Assembly: GCF_004752005.1 (NCBI RefSeq)
Contig: NZ_CP038493.1
Location: 1,946,302-2,010,301, forward strand
DNA from: Thalassotalea sp. HSM 43
GTDB lineage: Bacteria; Pseudomonadota; Gammaproteobacteria; Enterobacterales; Alteromonadaceae
Direction of reading: 5' to 3'
DNA length: 64,000 nt
Made by a program: the position numbers and the translations under genes. The stretch's first letter is position 1. Every line of letters begins with the position of its first letter. Of the stretch, positions 22,632 to 36,514 are shown piece by piece. The notes beneath the pieces were generated by a model, which was given only the letters and a program-made list of their open reading frames with translations, searched no databases and had not been told where the DNA came from.

Positions 22632-22766
22632 TTACGAGCTAAGCTTAGCGCGACCTTTTGCACGACGACGTGCAATTACTGCACGGCCGTTTTTAGTTGC
22701 CATGCGAGCACGGAAACCGTGAGTACGCTTACGCTTTAGTACTGAAGGTTGAAAAGTTCTTTTCAT
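22632..22766 (-). CDS. rpmH: 50S ribosomal protein L34
   Basis: A 44-residue basic protein starting [19 protein letters not shown]. The frame stays open upstream to 22829, but AGGA lies about ten bases before the Met at 22766 and the canonical L34 begins there. First gene of the rpmH-rnpA-yidD-yidC operon, driven by the promoter at 22851-22879 and divergent from dnaA. Confidence 0.98.
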   Translation of the reverse strand: MKRTFQPSVLKRKRTHGFRARMATKNGRAVIARRRAKGRAKLSS

Positions 22767-22850
22767 GATACTTTTTCCTGTTTGTCCGTTTGGTTTGTTA
22801 GCTACCGTAAACAAACGTTTTCGGAGCACAGTGTTAAAAATTGAGGGCGA

Positions 22851-22879
22851 ATTCTAAATATAAAGGGCGATAAAGTCAA
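22851..22879 (-). promoter_or_regulatory. Sigma-70 promoter of rpmH
   Basis: On the minus strand TTGACT (22874-22879) and TAGAAT (22851-22856) are 17 bases apart, about 85 bases upstream of the L34 start. Confidence 0.85.
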
Positions 22880-22906
22880 CGGTTAAAAACAATTAATTGT
22901 AGAAAA

Positions 22907-22976
22907 GATCTCCGTTGTGCTTAAAAAGGATCCTTTATCAGATCCGAATTGATCGCGATCTGTTGTAAATGCGATC
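22907..22976. promoter_or_regulatory. GATC cluster upstream of dnaA
   Basis: Six GATC sites (22907, 22929, 22941, 22951, 22957, 22973) fall in 70 bases of the rpmH-dnaA gap, with more scattered up to 23409. SeqA/Dam control of dnaA is the inference. The remainder of 22880-23216 is AT-rich with no gene. Confidence 0.55.
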
Positions 22977-23216
22977 ATAATCGCTTAATTGCGTTAAAAA
23001 CAAGCCCTAATGTCGCAAAAATACGCTGTCGTCCACAGTTTTATAACAATTGTCGATCTTAAGGTTGATAACTTTACTGCAAACGCCCGATCAGAGATAG
23101 CCAAATGCGCTAGATTTTAAGGCCCAAACGGTAAAATAAATTATTAATAAAGTAGTTATAAATCAATAGTTTGAATATTTTATTGCGAACCAAGATAAAT
23201 TAATGTTTTTACCGTA

Positions 23217-23245
23217 TTGCACTTGTGGATAACTCAGGTGATAAT
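23217..23245 (+). promoter_or_regulatory. dnaA promoter with a DnaA box in its spacer
   Basis: TTGCAC (23217-23222) and GATAAT (23240-23245) are 17 bases apart. A perfect DnaA box (TTATCCACA on the minus strand, 23224-23232) lies inside the spacer, so bound DnaA would block RNA polymerase. The leader to the start codon is about 180 bases. Confidence 0.7.
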
Positions 23246-23430
23246 GGCTGCAGTATTAAAACATAATAATGAAAGATCGTTTCCAGCCTTCTTGTATATC
23301 ATTCAGTCGACTGAGCTTTAGCGGTTAATAAAATGCGCACTATTAAAGACAAAATCGTCGATTGTTATCCTATACCTGTTGCTTTCCTTTTTTAAGAGTG
23401 GAAATTATGATCACTGACAGGAGTTTATGA

Positions 23431-24798
23431 GTGGAACATTCACTCTGGCAAAGTTGTTTGTCAGTTCTTGAAGAAGAATTGCCTGCGCAACAATTTAGTA
23501 TGTGGATTCGTCCATTGCAATGCGTTGTAGACAATAACACCATGACCTTATACGCACCGAATCGCTTTGTGCTCGATTGGGTTCGCGAGAAATACCTGAC
23601 ACGCATTACTCAGTTAGTCGCTTTAGCTGGCAATAACCCGCCAGAAGTGCGCTTTGATGTTGGTAGTAAACCAATGCAAACCACATCTGTAGCGAATGAA
23701 GTGGCGCAAAATTTTGCCGCCAGTAGTCAGCCCGAAGCGACTGTCAGCAACCAACAGGTTGAGCCGAATATTCCTAAAACGACCAATGTTCGTGACAAAT
23801 ATACCTTTGATAACTTTGTTGAAGGTAAATCGAACCAACTTGCTCGTGCGGCAGCGTCGCAAGTAGCCGATAATCCCGGTCAAGCATACAACCCACTATT
23901 TATATACGGTGGCACCGGCCTTGGTAAGACTCACTTGTTGCATGCGGTCGGTAATGGCATCTTACGCAATAAGCCCAATGCCAAAATAGCCTATATGCAT
24001 TCCGAACGTTTTGTTCAGGATATGGTAAAAGCGCTGCAAAACAACGAGATTGAAAAGTTTAAGCAATATTATCGTGGTGTCGATGCACTATTGATCGATG
24101 ATATTCAGTTTTTTGCCAATAAAGAGCGTACTCAAGAAGAGTTTTTTCATACCTTTAATGCCTTACTTGAGGGCAATCAACAAATCATTCTTACCAGTGA
24201 CCGATATCCAAAAGAAATTTCGGGCGTTGAAGATCGACTGAAATCACGTTTCGGTTGGGGTCTTACGTTGGCCATTGAGCCACCTGAACTGGAAACCCGC
24301 GTTGCCATCTTAAAACGCAAAGCACAAGAAAGTAATATTAACCTGGCTGACGAAGTGGCGTTCTTTATTGCCAAGCGTTTGCGTTCTAATGTTCGAGAGT
24401 TAGAAGGGGCATTAAACCGGGTTATTGCCAACGCCAACTTTACAGGTCGACCGATTACCATCGATTTTGTCCGTGAAGCATTGCGTGATTTGTTGGCACT
24501 GCAGGATAAATTGGTTACTGTAGATAATATTCAGCGCACGGTTGCTGAGTATTACAAGATTAAAGTGGCGGATATTTTATCGAAACGTCGTAATCGTTCG
24601 GTTGCACGTCCGCGACAAATCGCGATGGCCTTAGCGAAAGAGTTGACTAACCATAGCTTGCCAGAAATTGGTGATGCATTTGGTGGTCGCGACCATACAA
24701 CAGTATTACATGCTTGTCGTAAGGTTAAACAATTACGCGAAGAGACTCACGATATTAAAGAAGACTACGCGAATCTAATAAGAACACTATCATCGTAA
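23431..24798 (+). CDS. dnaA: Chromosomal replication initiator DnaA
   Basis: A 455-residue AAA+ initiator that binds DnaA boxes and melts oriC. The start is GTG at 23431, with GGAG at 23420-23423 seven bases before it; the ATG at 23427 is out of frame. Domain I (about 1-80) and a short Gln/Asn-rich linker precede the ATPase domain with P-loop GGTGLGKT at residues 160-167 and LLIDDIQFF. The C-terminal DNA-binding helix-turn-helix carries [14 protein letters not shown]. It leads dnaN-recF-gyrB, 15 bases before dnaN, and lies 5.5 kb from oriC. Confidence 0.98.
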   Translation: MEHSLWQSCLSVLEEELPAQQFSMWIRPLQCVVDNNTMTLYAPNRFVLDWVREKYLTRITQLVALAGNNPPEVRFDVGSKPMQTTSVANEVAQNFAASSQPEATVSNQQVEPNIPKTTNVRDKYTFDNFVEGKSNQLARAAASQVADNPGQAYNPLFIYGGTGLGKTHLLHAVGNGILRNKPNAKIAYMHSERFVQDMVKALQNNEIEKFKQYYRGVDALLIDDIQFFANKERTQEEFFHTFNALLEGNQQIILTSDRYPKEISGVEDRLKSRFGWGLTLAIEPPELETRVAILKRKAQESNINLADEVAFFIAKRLRSNVRELEGALNRVIANANFTGRPITIDFVREALRDLLALQDKLVTVDNIQRTVAEYYKIKVADILSKRRNRSVARPRQIAMALAKELTNHSLPEIGDAFGGRDHTTVLHACRKVKQLREETHDIKEDYANLIRTLSS

Positions 24799-24813
24799 CA
24801 GGGTATAAAAACA

Positions 24814-25917
24814 ATGAAATTTTCGTTAGCTAGGGACGTACTTTTAAAACCATTACTTTTGGTGTCTGGCGCTGTAGAGCGTAAAAGCACTTTACCTATA
24901 TTAGGTAATATCTTGCTAGAGGTAAGTGGGCAATCACTTACTATGGTGGCCACTGATTTAGAGCTTGAGATGGTTTCAAGCACTGAAATTGACAACCAAG
25001 GCCCAGATGGAAAAATCACCGTACCAGCACGTAAATTATTGGATATATGTAAGAGTATGCCAGATTCGGCGCAGATCGAATTTAGCTTAAATGGCGAGAC
25101 CATAAACATGGTCTCTGGTCGTTCACGATATTCATTAGCGACCCTGCCAGCGACGGACTTTCCAAACATTGAATCTTGGCAGGGAGATGTTGAATTCTCT
25201 TTGCATAAATCGCAACTGTTACGATTGATAGAAAGTACTCATTTTTCGATGGCTAACCAAGACGTCCGTTATTACCTGAACGGTATGTCGATAGAAACAG
25301 AAAATAATGAAATTCGTTCGGTAGCCACAGACGGTCATCGTTTGGCAATTTGTAAAATTGTTAATGACAATTTGTCACTACCAGCACGCCAGGTCATTGT
25401 ACCGCGTAAAGGTATTTTAGAGATTATCCGTTTACTTGACCCGGTAGATGAAGATGTACAGATTTTCTTAGGCAGCAATCATATTCGAATTATCGATACC
25501 GACTTTTCGTTTACCAGTAAATTAGTCGATGGTCGCTTCCCAGATTACCGCCGCGTATTACCACGCAATGGCGATAAAGTGTTAATTACACCTAAAGATG
25601 ATTTGCGCCAAGTGTTGTCTCGTGCGTCAATTTTATCGAATGAAAAGTTCAAAGGGGTACGCCTCAACTTTTCCGCTAACGAATTAAAAATTACCGCCAA
25701 TAACCCAGAGCAAGAATCCGCGGAAGAATATCTGGAAATTGATTTTCCATATGAAGCGCTTGAAGTTGGTTTTAACGTCAGTTATATCCTTGATGTGCTC
25801 AGTGCCATTAAAGATGACAACGTTAAATTCACTTTATCGGATGCCAACTCTAGTGTGGTTGTTGAAGGAGATCAAACTGCCGAAGCATTGTATGTGATCA
25901 TGCCAATGCGCTTGTAA
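24814..25917 (+). CDS. dnaN: DNA polymerase III sliding clamp (beta)
   Basis: A 367-residue clamp; three repeated beta-clamp domains, about 120 residues each, form a dimeric ring around DNA. Family pieces include KFSLARDVLLKPL at the start, RSVATDGHRLA in domain 2 and the C-terminal VIMPMRL, where partner peptides bind. E. coli DnaN has 366 residues. Its stop lies six bases before the recF ATG. Confidence 0.98.
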   Translation: MKFSLARDVLLKPLLLVSGAVERKSTLPILGNILLEVSGQSLTMVATDLELEMVSSTEIDNQGPDGKITVPARKLLDICKSMPDSAQIEFSLNGETINMVSGRSRYSLATLPATDFPNIESWQGDVEFSLHKSQLLRLIESTHFSMANQDVRYYLNGMSIETENNEIRSVATDGHRLAICKIVNDNLSLPARQVIVPRKGILEIIRLLDPVDEDVQIFLGSNHIRIIDTDFSFTSKLVDGRFPDYRRVLPRNGDKVLITPKDDLRQVLSRASILSNEKFKGVRLNFSANELKITANNPEQESAEEYLEIDFPYEALEVGFNVSYILDVLSAIKDDNVKFTLSDANSSVVVEGDQTAEALYVIMPMRL

Positions 25918-25923
25918 TTGGTA

Positions 25924-29455
<3,532 letters not shown>

Positions 29456-29487
29456 TTTCGCTGTTTAGCATACTAAATATGACAATG

Positions 29488-29518
29488 AAAAAACCCGGCT
29501 TATGTCGGGTTTCTTTTT
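29488..29518 (+). terminator. Rho-independent terminator after gyrB
   Basis: AAACCCG and CGGGTTT (29491-29497 and 29506-29512) pair around an eight-base loop and are followed by CTTTTT. It ends the dnaA-dnaN-recF-gyrB transcript. Confidence 0.85.
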
Positions 29519-29659
29519 AGTCACTCAAGGCTTTATTGATAGCTTGCTTTAACAACGCAGCGCGGGTGACAACAAGTAATCGTCACCAGTGCTATTATTA
29601 ATCAGCAAAATCAACAGCTAAATCTGTAATTACCGCTAGTCGATTTAGTAAACAATCGC

Positions 29660-29665
29660 TATAAT
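29660..29665 (+). promoter_or_regulatory. Probable -10 element of the glyQS promoter
   Basis: A consensus TATAAT lies 39 bases before glyQ. The -35 region at the expected distance is weak, so only the -10 is called. The rest of 29519-29703 shows no gene. Confidence 0.5.
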
Positions 29666-29703
29666 TAGCGCCATTTCTGTCAATTAAACTAATACTGGTA
29701 TTC

Positions 29704-30627
29704 ATGAGCACATACGATATCAAAACATTTCAGGGTCTGATTCTGCAATTACAGGATTACTGGGCCAAACAGGGCTGTGTTATTGTTCAGCCACTCGACT
29801 TGGAAGTAGGGGCTGGTACCTTTCATCCAATGACCTTTTTACGTTCTATTGGTCCTGAGCCAATGAGCAGTGCTTATGTGCAACCATGCCGCCGTCCTAC
29901 TGATGGTCGCTATGGTGAAAACCCAAATCGCTTGCAGCACTATTATCAGTTCCAAGTTGTATTAAAACCATCGCCAAAGAATATTCAGGAATTGTACCTT
30001 AACTCTTTAAAGCAACTCGGTATCGATACTCTTGTACACGATGTCCGTTTTGTTGAAGACAACTGGGAATCACCGACACTAGGTGCATGGGGTTTAGGCT
30101 GGGAAATCTGGCTGAACGGCATGGAAATCACCCAGTTTACTTATTTCCAACAAGTTGGTGGACTTGAGTGCGCGCCAGTAACCGGTGAAATTACCTATGG
30201 TTTAGAACGCTTGGCGATGTACATTCAAAACGTCGACAGCATTTATGACCTGGTTTGGACTGATGGTCCTATGGGCAAAATTTACTACCGTGATGTGTTT
30301 CATCAGAACGAAGTAGAGCAGTCGACCTATAACTTTGAACACGCAAACGTTGATGCACTATTTAATCAATTTGACGTGTGTGAGCAAGAAAGCCAAAAAT
30401 TGATTGAACTTGGTTTGCCATTACCAGCCTATGAGCAAGTGATGAAAGCCTCGCATGCCTTTAATTTATTAGATGCCCGTCATGCGATTTCTGTGACAGA
30501 GCGTCAACGTTATATTCTGCGCGTGCGCACCTTGGCAAAAGCCTGTGCACAAGCATATTACGCAGCACGAGAAGAACTAGGATTCCCGCTTTGTAAGCAA
30601 GCAGAGCAACAAGGCGAGGACAAGTAA
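29704..30627 (+). CDS. glyQ: Glycyl-tRNA synthetase alpha subunit
   Basis: A 307-residue catalytic subunit of the alpha2-beta2 enzyme that charges tRNA-Gly. It begins with [19 protein letters not shown] and has [30 protein letters not shown] and [19 protein letters not shown], all family hallmarks of the class II core. Length is close to E. coli GlyQ (303). Its TAA is directly followed by the glyS ATG, so the two are made in step. Confidence 0.98.
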   Translation: MSTYDIKTFQGLILQLQDYWAKQGCVIVQPLDLEVGAGTFHPMTFLRSIGPEPMSSAYVQPCRRPTDGRYGENPNRLQHYYQFQVVLKPSPKNIQELYLNSLKQLGIDTLVHDVRFVEDNWESPTLGAWGLGWEIWLNGMEITQFTYFQQVGGLECAPVTGEITYGLERLAMYIQNVDSIYDLVWTDGPMGKIYYRDVFHQNEVEQSTYNFEHANVDALFNQFDVCEQESQKLIELGLPLPAYEQVMKASHAFNLLDARHAISVTERQRYILRVRTLAKACAQAYYAAREELGFPLCKQAEQQGEDK

Positions 30628-32694
30628 ATGAGCAAAGATACATTATTAGTTGAATTAGGTACTGAAGAGTTACCACCAAAAGCGCTAAAAGGTTTGGCAC
30701 AGGCATTTTTCGATTCTATTACCGAGCAACTGCAAGGCGCTGGTCTAGGCTATGCTAAAGCCAAATGGTTTGCTACGCCACGTCGACTTGCTGTGCAAGT
30801 GACCGAGCTTGAACAACAACAGCAAGATAAGGTTGTTGAAAAACGCGGCCCTGCGGTTAATGTTGCCTTTGACGCTGACGGCAATGCCACTAAAGCTGCT
30901 CAAGGTTGGGCACGTTCAAACGGTATTACCGTTGAACAAGCAGAACGTTTGGTTACCGATAAAGGTGAGTGGCTATTGCACAAAGCAACCCAGCAGGGTA
31001 AGTCGATTGCACAATTGCTTGAAGGTATGGTTAGCACCGCCGTCAATAAACTGCCTATTCCAAAACCAATGCGTTGGGGTAGCAGTCGTATTCAATTTAT
31101 CCGTCCAGTACACACCATTACCATGATGTTTGGCGCTGATGTTATCTCCGGCAACATTCTAGGTGTCGCCTCTGACAACCAGTTACTGGGTCACCGCTTT
31201 CATTTTGAAGGTATGGTCACACTTGATCACGCGAACAATTATGAACAAGCGTTAAAATCTGCATACGTTATTGCTGACTACGAAACTCGTCGTAGTCAAA
31301 TTGTTGATGATGTTAATGCCGCAGCTGCTGAGCTTAACGGTAAAGCATTGTTAGACGATGAGTTGGTTGACGAAGTCGCATCTATTAATGAATGGCCATC
31401 AATTTTGGTTGGTAGCTTTGATGAAGACTTCTTACAAGTTCCAGCGGAACCGCTAATTTATTCAATGAAAGATCACCAAAAGTACTTCCCTGTTGAAGAC
31501 AGCAATGGTGCGCTACTAAACAAATTTATCTTTGTTACCAACATTGAGTCAAAACAACCTGAACAAGTGATTCATGGTAATGAAAAGGTTATTCGCCCAC
31601 GTTTAGCCGATGCAGAATTCTTCTTTAAAACCGATAAAAAGCAAAGCTTAGAATCGCGTTTACAAAGCTTGTCGACGGTATTGTTCCAAAAGCAACTTGG
31701 TACATTGAAAGACAAATCAGAGCGCATTGCCACCTTAGCTAAATTTGTTGCTGAAAGCCTTTCGGAAAATGCCGATAACGCTTATCGCGCTGGCCTATTA
31801 AGTAAAACAGATTTAATGAGTGAAATGGTACTCGAGTTCCCACAAGTACAAGGTACTATGGGTAAGTACTATGCTCAGCACGATGGTGAGCCTGCTGACG
31901 TAGCGCAAGCTCTTGAAGATCAATATCGCCCGCGTTTTGCTGGTGACAGTTTACCTGAAGCTAACGTAGGCGCCGCTGTCGCGATTGCTGATAAAGTTGA
32001 TAGCTTAGTCGGTATCTTTGGTATTAATCAGCCACCTAAAGGCGATAAAGACCCGTTTGCATTGCGTCGCGCAGCGATAGGTTTAATTCGTATTATTATC
32101 GAAAAGCAATTGCCATTAGATATTGCTGATTTAATCAACGTAAGCATTGATTCATACGGCGATAAGCTGACCAATGATAATACTGCTGCTGATGTGATTG
32201 ATTTCATCATGGGTCGCTTCCGTGCCTATTATCAAGAGCAGGGTATTAAAGTAGATGTTATCCAAGCGGTATTAGCGAAAACACCAACGGCGCCACTAGA
32301 CTTTGATCAGCGTGTTAAAGCGGTTAGTTATTTCCGCGAACTTGAGCAAGCACAAGCGTTGGCTGCGGCCAATAAACGTGTCGGTAATATATTGGCTAAA
32401 TTCGATGGTGAGTTGTACAACGAATTTGATAACGCCTTGGCATCTGAACCACAAGAGATTGCCCTAGCCGAGACCTTTGCAGCCTTACAGGGTGAATTGC
32501 AGCCGTTATTTGCTAATCGTGACTATCAGCAGGCACTAACTAAATTAGCTGGCCTTAGAGGCGTTATTGATGAGTTCTTTGATAACGTGATGGTGATGGC
32601 GGATGATGAAAAAGTAAAAACCAACCGTTTGACCTTATTGAATCAAATCCGTAACAGTTTCTTTAATGTTGCCGATATCTCGGTTCTGCAGTAA
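30628..32694 (+). CDS. glyS: Glycyl-tRNA synthetase beta subunit
   Basis: A 688-residue tRNA-binding subunit that pairs with GlyQ. The N-terminal [15 protein letters not shown], then [28 protein letters not shown] and the HD-like segment with [10 protein letters not shown] are characteristic. The C-terminal anticodon-binding domain ends with [21 protein letters not shown]. coli GlyS has 689 residues. The gene follows glyQ with no gap and is ended by a strong terminator. Confidence 0.98.
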   Translation: MSKDTLLVELGTEELPPKALKGLAQAFFDSITEQLQGAGLGYAKAKWFATPRRLAVQVTELEQQQQDKVVEKRGPAVNVAFDADGNATKAAQGWARSNGITVEQAERLVTDKGEWLLHKATQQGKSIAQLLEGMVSTAVNKLPIPKPMRWGSSRIQFIRPVHTITMMFGADVISGNILGVASDNQLLGHRFHFEGMVTLDHANNYEQALKSAYVIADYETRRSQIVDDVNAAAAELNGKALLDDELVDEVASINEWPSILVGSFDEDFLQVPAEPLIYSMKDHQKYFPVEDSNGALLNKFIFVTNIESKQPEQVIHGNEKVIRPRLADAEFFFKTDKKQSLESRLQSLSTVLFQKQLGTLKDKSERIATLAKFVAESLSENADNAYRAGLLSKTDLMSEMVLEFPQVQGTMGKYYAQHDGEPADVAQALEDQYRPRFAGDSLPEANVGAAVAIADKVDSLVGIFGINQPPKGDKDPFALRRAAIGLIRIIIEKQLPLDIADLINVSIDSYGDKLTNDNTAADVIDFIMGRFRAYYQEQGIKVDVIQAVLAKTPTAPLDFDQRVKAVSYFRELEQAQALAAANKRVGNILAKFDGELYNEFDNALASEPQEIALAETFAALQGELQPLFANRDYQQALTKLAGLRGVIDEFFDNVMVMADDEKVKTNRLTLLNQIRNSFFNVADISVLQ

Positions 32695-32706
32695 ATTATT
32701 TTAGCC

Positions 32707-32738
32707 AAAAAAAAGCGGCTTTGAAGCCGCTTTTTTTT
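32707..32738. terminator. Bidirectional terminator between glyS and tusA
   Basis: A perfect 14-base inverted repeat AAAAAAAAGCGGCT / AGCCGCTTTTTTTT around a TTGA loop lies between convergent genes; it is 121 bases from tusA, and 32739-32859 shows no gene. Confidence 0.9.
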
Positions 32739-32859
32739 ATGTTTTGAACTTTAAATTCGACTAACTTATTCATAACCTTGAACATTGCCAAATTCGCATG
32801 GTCTACCTACTAGATAGCGGTCGAAAAAGCCTTGGCAAAATTGCGACGAAATGCGTTGC

Positions 32860-33105
32860 TTAGCGCTTTCTAATAAGGTATTTATAAGTATTATTAGCCG
32901 TATCCTTGGCCACTAAGTCGTGCTCCATAAATTCACAAAAACTTGGGATATCTCTTGTTGTTGATGGGTCATCAGCAAGGATTAACAAAGTTTCGCCGAC
33001 ATTGATTTTACGAATATTCATTCGTACCATCATCACCGGTTCTGGACATCTTAGGCCAATAGCATCCAAGGTATGATCAGCCTGTTCAAATATAGTGTCT
33101 GACAT
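32860..33105 (-). CDS. tusA: Sulfur carrier protein TusA
   Basis: An 81-residue sulfur relay protein that takes persulfide sulfur from IscS towards 2-thiouridine in tRNA and other uses. The active Cys20 lies in [20 protein letters not shown], the SirA/TusA signature. The rest is a two-layer alpha/beta sandwich of usual size (E. coli 81). It stands alone, divergent from slt. Confidence 0.96.
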   Translation of the reverse strand: MSDTIFEQADHTLDAIGLRCPEPVMMVRMNIRKINVGETLLILADDPSTTRDIPSFCEFMEHDLVAKDTANNTYKYLIRKR

Positions 33106-33216
33106 CGAGTAATAACTTAATAAGATTGTAACAACAGCAGTTATTTTAATGATCCCTGATTAAAATGAAAGGTGTTGCGCAAAAAATAGCCTTGTAACCT
33201 GGGAAGCCGTTTATTT

Positions 33217-35133
33217 ATGTCGTTAATCAAACCCATTGCCGTTTTAGTTTCATTGTCTTTTGTTTTCTCAGCATCAGCGAAAAAAAACACCCCTATCGAA
33301 GACCAGCGCGACGTATATTTGCAAGCCTCGGCAAAAAAGTGGAACGTAAAATCTGATGCCTATCGCAGTAAAGTTGCAGAGCTGCAGGACTACCCTTTAT
33401 TACCGTATTTCCAATTGGATCAATTGCAACGCAATATGACCGTTCGTAATAAACAACCAATCAGTGAATTCTTAGCAACATATCAAGGTACACCGGTCGA
33501 TTGGCCACTACGCAAAGCTTGGCTTAAACAATTAATTCGTTCCGATAAGAAACAGCTTTTTGTCGATTACTATCAGCCAACCAGTAATAAAGACCTAACT
33601 TGCCATTACCATAATTATCGACTCGAACTTGGCGCTAATAAAGACGATGTGCTGAGTGAGGTGACAGCAATATGGCTGACGGGTAAATCGTTGCCTAAAA
33701 GTTGTGACCCGTTACTGGCCCAATGGACCAAAGCAGGTTATCGCAGTAACGAACTTATTTGGCAACGTATTCTGCTTGCCAACAAAAAGCGCAGTCACAT
33801 ATTAGTGAAGTATTTAGGTAAGCAGTTACCAGACAGCGAACAATACCTATGGAAGTTGTGGCGAGACATTCGTACAACCCCTGCAAAGGTCGCAAACCTT
33901 GATAAGTTTAACCAATTTAGCAAACAAGAAACTCAAGTGATCGTTTATGGCATTAAGCGCTTAGCATTTAAAGATGAGATGCTGGCCTTATCTGTGTATG
34001 AAAAAATCGATGCCCAGGGTAGGTTAACGCCATTACATCGCGAGCAAGTTCTTACTTCCCTTGTACCGGCAATCGCTCGTTCTGATGATCCTATTGCTAT
34101 AAGTTGGTATGAAAACTTACAGCGCCAGTATGTACAAGACAGTGCCATTCAATACAAGGTCGCCAAATTTATAGAAAATAAGGATTACCAAGGGGTATTA
34201 ACTGAATTACAAACCCTAACCGGTGATCAGCAAAAAGATAGACAGTGGATGTATTGGCAAGCACGCAGTTATGATTTGCTCGGTAATACCGACAAGGCGC
34301 AAAGCATCTACAAGGAATTGGCTAAAGCACGCAGTTTCTATGGCTTCTTAGCAGCCGCCCATGTTGGTGATAAAAGTGTTTTAAATCATAAGCCTATTAC
34401 TATGTCCGGGGATAATATTGCCGAGCTTAAACAGTCCGATGCGGGTTTAAGAGCGATGGAGTTGTACCATCTTAAGCGTTTAGGTGATGCTCGCCGTGAG
34501 TGGAGTTACTGGATGCGTCAGCTAACCGAAGAGCAACGCTCTATGGCGGCAAAAATGGCATTTGAACAGGGTTGGTACGACCGAGCCATCTTTACTCTGA
34601 CCAATAATGTTGGCCTTAACGATCTTGATGTTCGTTTTCCAATGCCGATGTCTGAGTTGTTTGGCGATAAGTCGGCTAAACATCAAATCAGCCTCGCTTG
34701 GGCTTATGCCATTGCCCGTAAAGAGAGTATCTTTATGAGCGATGCCACCTCGTCAGCAGGTGCGTTAGGGTTAATGCAAGTACTGCCAGGTACGGCACGT
34801 TACTTAACCGGTAATAAATCATTAAAACGTTCGCAACTGTTACAAGCAGAAACCAATGTCGATATTGGTTTTAAGTACCTTAAATATCTGCTCGATAAAT
34901 TTGATAACAATATTGTTCTCGCCACTGCCGCTTACAATGCTGGCCCAGGTAAGGTGAATCGTTGGTTGAAAAAAGCACCCAACATGACCATGGAGAAATG
35001 GATCGAAACCATACCGTATAAAGAGACTCGCAATTACGTAAAAAGTGTTATGGCATTTACCGAGATATATATGCAAAAGCTGGGGCAGGAGCGTTCGCCG
35101 TTTGTTGATATTCTTGACAGGCAAATTCACTAG
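33217..35133 (+). CDS. slt: Soluble lytic murein transglycosylase
   Basis: A 638-residue periplasmic enzyme that cleaves peptidoglycan with 1,6-anhydro product formation. A signal peptide (MSLIKPIAVLVSLSFVFSASA) is followed by a long helical superhelix (U and L domains, to about 470) and the SLT catalytic domain with Glu503 in IARKES, then SAGALGLMQVLPGTA and AAYNAGPGKVNRWL. E. coli Slt70 is 645 residues. It precedes pepQ by a short gap. Confidence 0.96.
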   Translation: MSLIKPIAVLVSLSFVFSASAKKNTPIEDQRDVYLQASAKKWNVKSDAYRSKVAELQDYPLLPYFQLDQLQRNMTVRNKQPISEFLATYQGTPVDWPLRKAWLKQLIRSDKKQLFVDYYQPTSNKDLTCHYHNYRLELGANKDDVLSEVTAIWLTGKSLPKSCDPLLAQWTKAGYRSNELIWQRILLANKKRSHILVKYLGKQLPDSEQYLWKLWRDIRTTPAKVANLDKFNQFSKQETQVIVYGIKRLAFKDEMLALSVYEKIDAQGRLTPLHREQVLTSLVPAIARSDDPIAISWYENLQRQYVQDSAIQYKVAKFIENKDYQGVLTELQTLTGDQQKDRQWMYWQARSYDLLGNTDKAQSIYKELAKARSFYGFLAAAHVGDKSVLNHKPITMSGDNIAELKQSDAGLRAMELYHLKRLGDARREWSYWMRQLTEEQRSMAAKMAFEQGWYDRAIFTLTNNVGLNDLDVRFPMPMSELFGDKSAKHQISLAWAYAIARKESIFMSDATSSAGALGLMQVLPGTARYLTGNKSLKRSQLLQAETNVDIGFKYLKYLLDKFDNNIVLATAAYNAGPGKVNRWLKKAPNMTMEKWIETIPYKETRNYVKSVMAFTEIYMQKLGQERSPFVDILDRQIH

Positions 35134-35187
35134 CGCCGGCTTGATGTGCTATTATCGCTGGCAAATTTACAAGACAAGACAATAGTT

Positions 35188-36507
35188 ATGACTGAACTGC
35201 AACAACACTTTGCGGCGCATATTGAAGAATTGCAACGCCGTACCGCGACGATTCTGCAACGCCAAGGTTTAGATTCTTTGTGTATTCACGCGGGTAAAAC
35301 CTTGGGTGTATTTATGGATGATATGTATTATCCATTCAAAACCAACCCACATTTCAAAGCGTGGTTGCCAATAACAGACACCGCTAATTGTTGGTTAATC
35401 GTCAATGGTCAAGATAAGCCGGTGTTGGCGTTTTATCAACCGACCGACTTTTGGCATAAGGTGACGAAGCTGGAAGACAGCTATTGGACTGATTTCTTTG
35501 ATATCAAACTTATTGCCAAACCTGATCAAGTGGTTGATATCTTGCCAGCAGATAAAAGCCGAACCGCCTATATTGGCGCCCATGCCGAGGTTGCCAATGA
35601 TTATGGCTTTGCAATACAAAACCCTGATGCAGTCATTCATTACTTCCACTATCATCGAGCCTATAAAACCGACTACGATTTAGCATGCCTGCGTCAGGCC
35701 AATAAAATCGCTGTGAAAGGTCATAATGCTGCCAAACAAGCGTTTATGGCCAATGCCTCTGAGTTCGAGATTCAACTTGCCTATTTAACGGCGACAGGTC
35801 AGGGCGAAAATGAAATGCCTTATGGCAATATCATCGCCTTGAATGAAAACGCGGCGATTTTGCATTACACCGTTTTGGAAAAACAGGCACCAGCCGAGCA
35901 CTTGTCGTTCTTAATTGATGCCGGAGCCAGTTTTAACGGTTACGCCGCGGATATCACCCGTACTTATGCCAAGCAACAAAACGAATTCGCTGAATTAATA
36001 CAGGCTGTTGATGTGATGCAGCAAAACTTAGTCTCAGCACTTAAACCGGGTAGCAGCTATGTCGATTTGCACATTGAAAATCACTATCAGTTAGCCAAGG
36101 TATTGAAGCAATTTGATATTGTACGCATGGACAGCGAAGCCATGGTTGCTGAAGGTGTAACTCGCGCATTTTACCCACACGGCCTTGGTCATCACCTGGG
36201 GTTACAAGTGCATGATATGGGTGGCTTTATGGCCAACGAGCAAGGTGACTTAGTCAGTGCACCCGAGGCACATCCATTCTTACGTACAACTCGCGGCATT
36301 GAAAGTAAGCAAGTGTTTACTATCGAGCCTGGCCTTTATTTTATTGATGAGTTTTTGCAAGGCTTGCAAAATTCCAAGCATGCTAGCCAGATAAACTGGG
36401 ATAAAATCGCCACCTTAAAACCGTTTGGCGGCATTCGTATCGAAGACAATGTTATCGTTCATGACGATGGTATTGAAAACATGACGCGTGATCTTGGTTT
36501 AGCTTAA
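35188..36507 (+). CDS. pepQ: Xaa-Pro dipeptidase PepQ
   Basis: A 439-residue metal-dependent dipeptidase that splits X-Pro dipeptides; related enzymes also hydrolyse organophosphates. I chose ATG 35188 (MTELQQHFAAHIEELQRRT) because alignment to E. coli PepQ starts there; the frame runs open from 35146, and no good ribosome-binding site decides. The pita-bread metal ligands appear in LIDAGASFNGYAADITRTY, HGLGHHLGLQVHDMGG, TIEPGLYFI and GGIRIEDN. Next in line is yigZ, as in E. coli. Confidence 0.94.
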   Translation: MTELQQHFAAHIEELQRRTATILQRQGLDSLCIHAGKTLGVFMDDMYYPFKTNPHFKAWLPITDTANCWLIVNGQDKPVLAFYQPTDFWHKVTKLEDSYWTDFFDIKLIAKPDQVVDILPADKSRTAYIGAHAEVANDYGFAIQNPDAVIHYFHYHRAYKTDYDLACLRQANKIAVKGHNAAKQAFMANASEFEIQLAYLTATGQGENEMPYGNIIALNENAAILHYTVLEKQAPAEHLSFLIDAGASFNGYAADITRTYAKQQNEFAELIQAVDVMQQNLVSALKPGSSYVDLHIENHYQLAKVLKQFDIVRMDSEAMVAEGVTRAFYPHGLGHHLGLQVHDMGGFMANEQGDLVSAPEAHPFLRTTRGIESKQVFTIEPGLYFIDEFLQGLQNSKHASQINWDKIATLKPFGGIRIEDNVIVHDDGIENMTRDLGLA

Positions 36508-36514
36508 ACACAAT

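Noticed and set aside
23427-23429. ATG as dnaA start
   Set aside because: Out of frame with DnaA; GTG 23431 fits the ribosome-binding site and the family.
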